Shown piece by piece: positions 61,157 to 64,000 of a stretch of 64,000 nucleotides of DNA. Every line of letters begins with the position of its first letter. Position 1 is the stretch's first letter. A program made the position numbers and the translations under genes. Origin of the DNA: Henckelia pumila (lineage: Eukaryota > Streptophyta > Magnoliopsida > Lamiales > Gesneriaceae); the NCBI RefSeq assembly GCF_033568475.1, contig NC_133120.1, positions 139,248,109-139,312,108 on the forward strand. Direction: 5' to 3'. The notes below the pieces were generated by a model. That model did no database searches and had not been told where the DNA came from. It worked only from the letters and a program-made list of their open reading frames with translations.

Positions 61157-64000
61157 ATTCCTTTGATCTCTGTGTTATCCATGTCTCATTTGCTTCAGAG
61201 AGGAGCAGAAGGATTCTTGATTTATGCAGTAGATGTTCAGAGGTCTAGTTCTGAATTGACTGAGATACCGGTGGTTAGTGAGTTTTTTGATGTATTTCCA
61301 GACAAGATTCCTGGTTTGCCGCCTATCCGAGAGATCGAATTCAACATCGAACTTGCACCAGGTACTCAGCCTATTTCGAAATCACCTTATCTAATGGCTC
61401 CATTAGAATTGAAGGAGTTGAAGGAGCAGTTAGAAGATTTGATTTCCAAGGGATACATCCGACCTAGCGTATTGCCTTGGGGTGCTCCAGTGCTCTTTGT
61501 GAGGAAGAAATACGGTTCTATGCGACTCTGCATTGATTACCACCAGTTGAATCAAGCGACGGTCAAGAACAAGTATCATCTACCTAAGATCGACGATCTT
61601 TTTGATCAACTGCAAGGTTCTCCAGTGTATTCGAAGATAGATTTGAGATCAGGGTATCATCAGCTGAGAAATCGCGACGAGGATGTGCCTAAGACAACTT
61701 TCAGAACCAGATATGGGCATTTCGAGTTTATAGTCATGTCGTTTGGTTTGACCAATGCTCCAATAGTTTTTATGGATCTGATGAATCGTTTCTTTCAGCG
61801 GTATTTAGATGAGTTTGTTATTATCTTCATTGACGACATTCTAATCTATTCGAAGAACCATTCAGATCATGCAGAACATTTGAGGATTGTATTGCAGATT
61901 TTGCGAGCCGAACAGTTGTATGCTAAGCTATCGGAGTGCGATTTCTGGTTCGACCGAGTTATTTTTCTAGGCCACATTGTATCAGGAGATGGAATTTTTG
62001 TGGACCCCAGTAAGATCGAGGCAGTGATGAGTTGGCCGAGACCGACTTCAGTGCCAAAAATCCGAAGCTTTATGGGTTTAGCGGGGTATTATCGACGATT
62101 TATCGAGAGTTTCTCTTCCATTGCAAAGCCGATTACTCAGTTGACCCAGAAGAATGCACCGTTTGTTTGGTCCGAGGAGTGCGAGGCCAGTTTCATTGAG
62201 CTGAAGAAGAGATTGACCAGCGCTCCGATCTTGTCTATTCCATCAGGTATGGGAGGTTTTTCTGTTTACTGTGATGCTTCTCATCGCGGTCTTGGATGAA
62301 TTCTTATGTAGAGGAAGTACGTCATAGCTTATGCTTCGAGGCAGCTAAAGCCGCACGAAACTCGTTATCCGATCCATGATCTTGAGCTTGCTGCGATCAT
62401 TTTTTCTTTGAAGACCTGGCGCCATTATCTTTATGGCGAGTCATTTGAGATATTTCTGACCACAAGAGCCTGAAATACTTGTTTTCTCAGTCCGAGCTGA
62501 ACATGAGACAGAGGAGATAGATGGATTTTCTTAAGGACTTCGATTGTGAGATCAAGTATTATCATGGAAAGTCGAATGCAGCTGCAGATACTCTTAGTCG
62601 GAAGCTTTGTTCCTTATCTCTTACTACAATTTGTGTCTCTCAGATGATTGAAGACTGTTGTACTTCTGGTTTGGAGTTTGATGCCGGTAGGAGATCCATC
62701 AGAGTTTTTGCAATTCAGGCCGAGCCAGAGTTGTTTCAGTTGATCAGAGAGGCACAGAGATTTGATCCAAGCAGTCAGAGTTCGATAGAGAAGGTTAGAT
62801 CAGGTCACCAGTCAGAGTTTCAGGTCAGGGATGAGGTGTTATTTGTAAATAACCGTATTGTTGTGCCCGATGTTTCTGAGTTGAGACATTGTATCCTGCG
62901 AGAGGCGCATTGCAGTCGGTTCAGTGTTCATCTCAGAGGCCGAAAGATGTATAATGACTTGAAGACTCAGTTCTGGTGGAAGCAACTGAAAAGAGACGTC
63001 ACGAGGTTTGTGTCCCGTTGTCTGAATTTTCAACAGGTGAAAGCTAAGAGGAAGAAACCAGGTGGATTGCTGCACAGTTTGCCAGTTCCGGAATGGAAGT
63101 GGGATCACATCTCTATGAATTTTGTCACTAAGCTACCATGTTCAGTCAGAGGTTGTGATGCGATTTGGGTAGTGATTGACCGGTTGACGAAATCTGCTTG
63201 TTTCATTCCATACCGTATGACATACCATCACGATCAGATGGCCGATTTATATGTCAAAGAGGTTTTGAGATTGCACGGCGTGCCAAAGTCGATAGTATCA
63301 GACAGAGATCCGAGATTCACTTCGCACTTTTGGCACAGTTTGCAGGAGGCATTGTGTACTCGTTTGCACTTGAGCACAGCGTATCACCCGCAGACAGACG
63401 GTCAGTCCGAGCGTACGATTCAGACTTTGGAGGATATTCTTCGCGCAGTAGTGCTTGATTTTGGATCAGGTTGGTAGGAGTCTTTGCCTCTAGTTGAGTT
63501 TTCGTACAATAACAGCTTCCAAGCGAGTATTGGAATGACACCTTTTCAAGCTTTGTATGGTAAGAAGTGCAGATCTCCGTTATTTTGGGATGTGATTTCA
63601 GAATCACCTGAGTTGGGTCCAGATATGATTCGCGACATGGCAGAGCATGTGAAGTTGATTCGAGTCAGAATGAAGACAGCCCAAGACCGACAGGCCAAGT
63701 ATGCGAATGTCGAACGCAGACCACTGTGTTTTGATCATGGAGATCGTTTATTTCTGAGGATTTATCCTTTCCGAGGTACTGTCAGATTCGGGAAAAGAGG
63801 AAAGTTGTCGCCGAGATTCATTGGTCCGTATGAGATTCTGGAGAAGATAGGAGATCTTGCCTATAGGATTGCTCTTCCTCCGTATCTTTCAGGCATCCAC
63901 GATGTGTTTCACGTTTCGATGTTGTGGAAATATTATCCGGATCCGTCCCATGTTCTTCAGCCAGACGAGGCCGAACTCGATGAGACTCTGAGCTATTTCG
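61157..64000 (+). pseudogene. Element F RT, RNase H and integrase (partial)
   Basis: 61163-62299 is an open frame covering reverse transcriptase: [52 protein letters not shown] and the active-site [11 protein letters not shown]. RNase H begins [11 protein letters not shown], then is broken by TGA 62297, TAG in LMxR and TAG at 62518 (RR-TAG-MDF, where Trp is expected). 62521-63477 covers the integrase zinc finger and core, ending in TAG 63475 (GW-TAG-ES). The C-terminal domain ([37 protein letters not shown]) reads to the window edge. The first integrase Asp is Asn (63118-63120). Confidence 0.92.

Larger units (their letters stand above)
38509..64000 (+). mobile_element. Gypsy element F (5' LTR to integrase; runs off the window)
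   Basis: It begins with a 1957-base LTR and a perfect primer-binding site, then gag, protease, RT, RNase H and integrase in order. Two insertions split it: solo LTR G at 42233-44362 (in protease) and element H at 44566-61156 (after protease). Both have perfect 5-bp duplications. F lies inside K (left flank AAACC, 38504-38508). Its 3' LTR is beyond 64000. The gag start MAPRGS and the integrase tail suggest a Tekay/Del-like chromovirus. Confidence 0.93.

Overview
The window is nuclear DNA from a flowering plant, probably a eudicot. The evidence is an intron-containing TOC75 gene, a NAC-family gene remnant, and dense nests of plant-type Ty3/gypsy and Ty1/copia LTR retrotransposons. The exact lineage cannot be fixed from the sequence. 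Many three-letter ORFs are not genes; several apparent long ORF starts are GTG or TTG rather than ATG.

Layout. 1-2796 (minus) holds the first five exons of TOC75, the chloroplast protein-import channel; the 3' end lies off the left edge. 2797-8081 is a patchwork: a TA microsatellite, a foldback repeat, LTR pieces, one LTR plus leader of family A (3903-5750), an antisense Tat-like RT/RNase H scrap and the 5' end of an antisense copia element D (6141-8037). 8082-17215 is a complete but decayed gypsy element B with matching 5-bp target duplications, carrying a reversed solo LTR (C) inside its primer-binding site. 17216-23497 is the most gene-like interval: a hAT-type MITE, a perfect hairpin, a broken NAC transcription-factor gene (19170-20219) and several small duplications. 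23498-31012 is the 3' part of a second family A copy, its LTR (split by a 3.4-kb solo LTR with a perfect target duplication), and a repeated 5' leader.

31206-64000 is one nest, at least five levels deep. Gypsy element E (minus) is split by Athila-like element K (minus). K is split by gypsy element F (plus, running off the right edge). F is split by solo LTR G and by gypsy-derived element H (minus). H is split by a young copia element J (plus). J has two 1862-bp LTRs that differ at about two sites and a nearly intact gag-pol with one frameshift. The order of insertion can be read directly from matching 5-bp target duplications for B, C, G, H and the 26423-29786 solo LTR.

The most interesting recurrent signal is not a gene. 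Every LTR of the related A/B/C/E/H families carries an array of degenerate palindromes (TCGGA-N3to5-TCCGA) directly upstream of a TATAAATA box. Where both LTRs of one element are present, the pairs differ by gain, loss or relocation of whole palindrome units. Unrelated LTR families here (F/G, K) and the leader of J carry their own palindrome clusters of different sequence.
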